DNA from: Oscillospiraceae bacterium
Lineage (GTDB): Bacteria > Bacillota_A > Clostridia > Oscillospirales > JAAYXM01
Direction: 5' to 3'
NCBI GenBank assembly: GCA_017408185.1
Contig: JAFQVE010000463.1
Location: 1-8,126 of the forward strand
Length of the DNA stretch: 8,126 bases
Made by a program: the position numbers and the translations under genes. Shown here one piece after another: positions 7,526-8,126 of this stretch. Under the pieces are notes generated by a model. The model saw only the letters and a list, made by a program, of their open reading frames with translations, searched no databases and was not told the DNA's origin. Positions within the stretch are counted from its first letter, which is position 1. Each line of letters starts with the position of its first letter.

Positions 7526-7692
7526 TTTTTACCTCCTGAAATAAGCGACCATTCATCTACTGCATTATACCTCAATTTAATGTCGCTCTGCAAAATTTTA
7601 TTTGTAAACACACAAAATGAACGGAGAACAATTTCTTTTAAATCACTCTCATCCGAAAACGAACACGTTATATTCACTTTATCTTTTTTCAA
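7516..7692 (-). CDS. Short ORF overlapping the recombinase start, unknown function
   Basis: A 58-residue frame opens at TTG 7692 with GGGAGAGGA (7706-7698) about 5-6 nt upstream. It begins MKKDKVNITCSFSDESDLKE and is followed by a helical stretch (IVLRSFCVFTNKILQ); the C-terminal SGGKK codons contain the recombinase ribosome binding site. It overlaps the recombinase by 10 bp, so the two are probably co-translated. The sequence is mixed polar and hydrophobic with no membrane segment or recognised motif. Small accessory ORFs are common ahead of large serine recombinases in clostridial elements, and this one could be a recombination directionality factor or a regulator, but nothing in it proves that. 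Confidence 0.6.
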   Translation of the reverse strand: MKKDKVNITCSFSDESDLKEIVLRSFCVFTNKILQSDIKLRYNAVDEWSLISGGKKCT

Positions 7693-7712
7693 AAAAATCC
7701 TCTCCCTTCATT

Positions 7713-7856
7713 TCATAGTATTATTTTTATGCAGAAAAGCATTGTAATTTGCTTACTAAAAAATATTTTTTGGCAAAGCGGACGGTGACAAACGCCACGC
7801 CAATTTATATTTCTTTTGTGTGGTGTCCTCAATTTCTCCGCTTTTGCTATATACAA
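7713..7856 (-). CDS. Very short ORF with a strong ribosome binding site, unknown
   Basis: A 47-residue frame starts at TTG 7856, 7 nt after a perfect GGAGGT (7869-7864). It ends 20 nt before the next short ORF starts. It reads MYIAKAEKLRTPHKRNINWR, then a segment with paired Cys-His (VCHRPLC), and a hydrophobic tail. It is basic and Cys-containing. The good binding site and orderly spacing to the next ORF favour translation, but the odd composition and the AT palindrome within it (7758-7771) leave open that the DNA is a leader or regulatory region instead of a gene. Confidence 0.35.
   Translation of the reverse strand: MYIAKAEKLRTPHKRNINWRGVCHRPLCQKIFFSKQITMLFCIKIIL
7724..7750 (-). promoter_or_regulatory. 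Possible sigma-E-type promoter for the recombinase unit
   Basis: On the minus strand AAATT (7750-7746) lies 14 bp ahead of CATAAAAA (7731-7724). The sigma-E pattern of Bacillus is roughly ATATT, 14 bp, CATACAAT. It is placed 30-odd bases before the TTG of the 58-residue ORF. A mother-cell promoter would suit a skin recombinase, but the match is imperfect in AT-rich DNA. Confidence 0.25.
7758..7771. repeat. 14-bp AT palindrome
   Basis: AAAAAATATTTTTT is a perfect palindrome, flanked by TTTGC (7748-7752) and GCAAA (7773-7777), which could extend it into a larger imperfect hairpin. It lies upstream of the possible sigma-E promoter. It may be a bent or protein-binding site; no function is established. 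Confidence 0.45.
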
Positions 7857-7881
7857 TATTCTCACCTCCAATTTCCGTGCA

Positions 7882-7913
7882 TCTACATTTTTCTTTCTAT
7901 TTCTACATTTTTC
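7882..7913. repeat. Two 12-bp direct repeats upstream of the recombinase unit
   Basis: TCTACATTTTTC occurs exactly at 7882-7893 and 7902-7913, that is with a 20-bp period (8-bp spacer), so both copies lie close to the same face of the helix. They sit just ahead of the GGAGGT of the 47-residue ORF and after the terminator of the cargo gene. An operator pair for the recombinase unit is a reasonable guess. Confidence 0.5.
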
Positions 7914-7918
7914 GCACT

Positions 7919-7963
7919 AAAAAGAAGCGGATCTTGAGGCTTTAACCCCAAAACCCGCTTCTT
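7919..7963 (-). terminator. Terminator of the cargo gene entering from the right
   Basis: AAGAAGCGG (7922-7930) pairs with CCGCTTCTT (7955-7963) as a 9-bp stem, with extra partial pairing inside (TTGAGG with CCCCAA). On the minus strand it begins 13 nt after the stop at 7977 and ends in TTTTT. It separates the cargo gene from the recombinase unit. Confidence 0.75.
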
Positions 7964-7976
7964 AATATTTAATCCT

Positions 7977-8126
7977 TCAAATATTTATTGATTTTAACTC
8001 AAGTGAATCTAATGTTACATCCTTTTCGATATTGCCTTTTATAATTTTGACAGTTATCGGCATATCGTAATCTGTGTTGAGGAGATATAACTTATCCCTC
8101 TCATAAACTGCCCAGCGCAATCTGTC
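7977..8126 (-). CDS. C-terminal 49 codons of an unidentified gene, cut by the window edge
   Basis: A minus-strand frame runs from the right edge (codon 8126-8124) to TGA at 7979-7977. It contains RWAVYERDKLYLLNTDYDMP followed by ITVKIIKGNIEKDVTLDSLE and a short tail. The alternating hydrophobic pattern and the YLLNTDYD phrase suggest the last beta-sandwich strands of an enzyme, of a style I associate with carbohydrate-active proteins, but that is a weak guess and no family is named. It has its own terminator 13 nt downstream, which supports it being a real gene. It lies inside the predicted sigK element and so would be cargo. Most of it is outside the window. Confidence 0.6.
   Translation of the reverse strand, partial: DRLRWAVYERDKLYLLNTDYDMPITVKIIKGNIEKDVTLDSLELKSINI

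Larger units (their letters stand above)
5918..8126. mobile_element. Left portion of a sigK intervening (skin-like) element
   Basis: The element begins at the break in sigK and carries, at this end, a large serine recombinase convergent to sigK, two short ORFs upstream of it, and the tail of a cargo gene at the window edge. The arrangement matches the known skin logic of Bacillus subtilis and Clostridioides difficile, where a serine recombinase next to the 5' sigK fragment excises the element in the mother cell. The region upstream of the recombinase (from about 7540) is clearly more AT-rich than valS or ispDF. The right end and the 3' sigK fragment are outside the window, so element size is unknown. 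Confidence 0.8.

Noticed and set aside
7749..7937. Plus-strand ORF of 62 codons within the element
   Set aside because: It lacks a ribosome binding site, runs antisense through the 47-residue ORF and the direct repeats, and its translation is low-information and aromatic-rich.
7526..8126. 3' fragment of sigK within the window
   Set aside because: I looked for a plus-strand frame reading SRIEKKAL or similar to the right of the recombinase and found none, so the fragment must be further right.

Overview
This window looks like a chromosomal segment of a spore-forming anaerobic member of the Clostridia (Bacillota, moderate GC, possibly a gut lineage related to the Oscillospiraceae/Ruminococcaceae). 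The evidence is Gram-positive-style ribosome binding sites with frequent TTG starts, a CarD-family regulator beside ispD-ispF, a pro-sigma-K gene, and short palindromic repeats of the kind scattered through gut clostridial genomes. The genus assignment is inference.

Layout. Bases 1-140 hold a cluster of small hairpins and a TTTGCAT-rich direct repeat. These lie inside an uninterrupted minus-strand frame (1-460) that reads as a start-less remnant of an unknown, possibly mobile-element, gene. After a strong terminator (472-509) comes valS on the minus strand (523-3168). A divergent intergenic region (3169-3420) carries a good promoter for each direction and several Spo0A-box-like heptamers. On the plus strand follow carD (3421-3909), a terminator overlapped by a candidate extended -10 promoter, ispD (best start 3996) overlapping ispF (4718-5191) by 4 bp, and another strong terminator.

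The most important region is 5285-8126. The gene at 5285 encodes pro-sigma-K, the late mother-cell sporulation sigma factor, with its hydrophobic N-terminal pro-sequence. Its reading frame breaks off inside the region 4.2 helix-turn-helix, right after the residues SRSYV. Only 27 bp further on, convergent to it, ends a 525-residue large serine recombinase. This is the architecture of a sigK intervening ('skin') element. A mobile element sits in sigK and would have to be excised by its own recombinase in the mother cell to rebuild the gene. The 3' piece of sigK is not in the window and should lie at the far end of the element.

Inside the element, upstream of the recombinase on the same strand, are two short ORFs, each with a strong Shine-Dalgarno and a TTG start. 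The second overlaps the recombinase start. Further out are a 12-bp direct repeat, a terminator, and the C-terminal 49 codons of an unidentified cargo gene running in from the right edge.

Taken together, valS, carD and ispDF are ordinary housekeeping genes: valyl-tRNA charging, RNA polymerase regulation and MEP-pathway isoprenoid synthesis. The sigK/recombinase module is a developmental switch. Sigma-K here appears to be under two locks, the pro-sequence and the DNA interruption.
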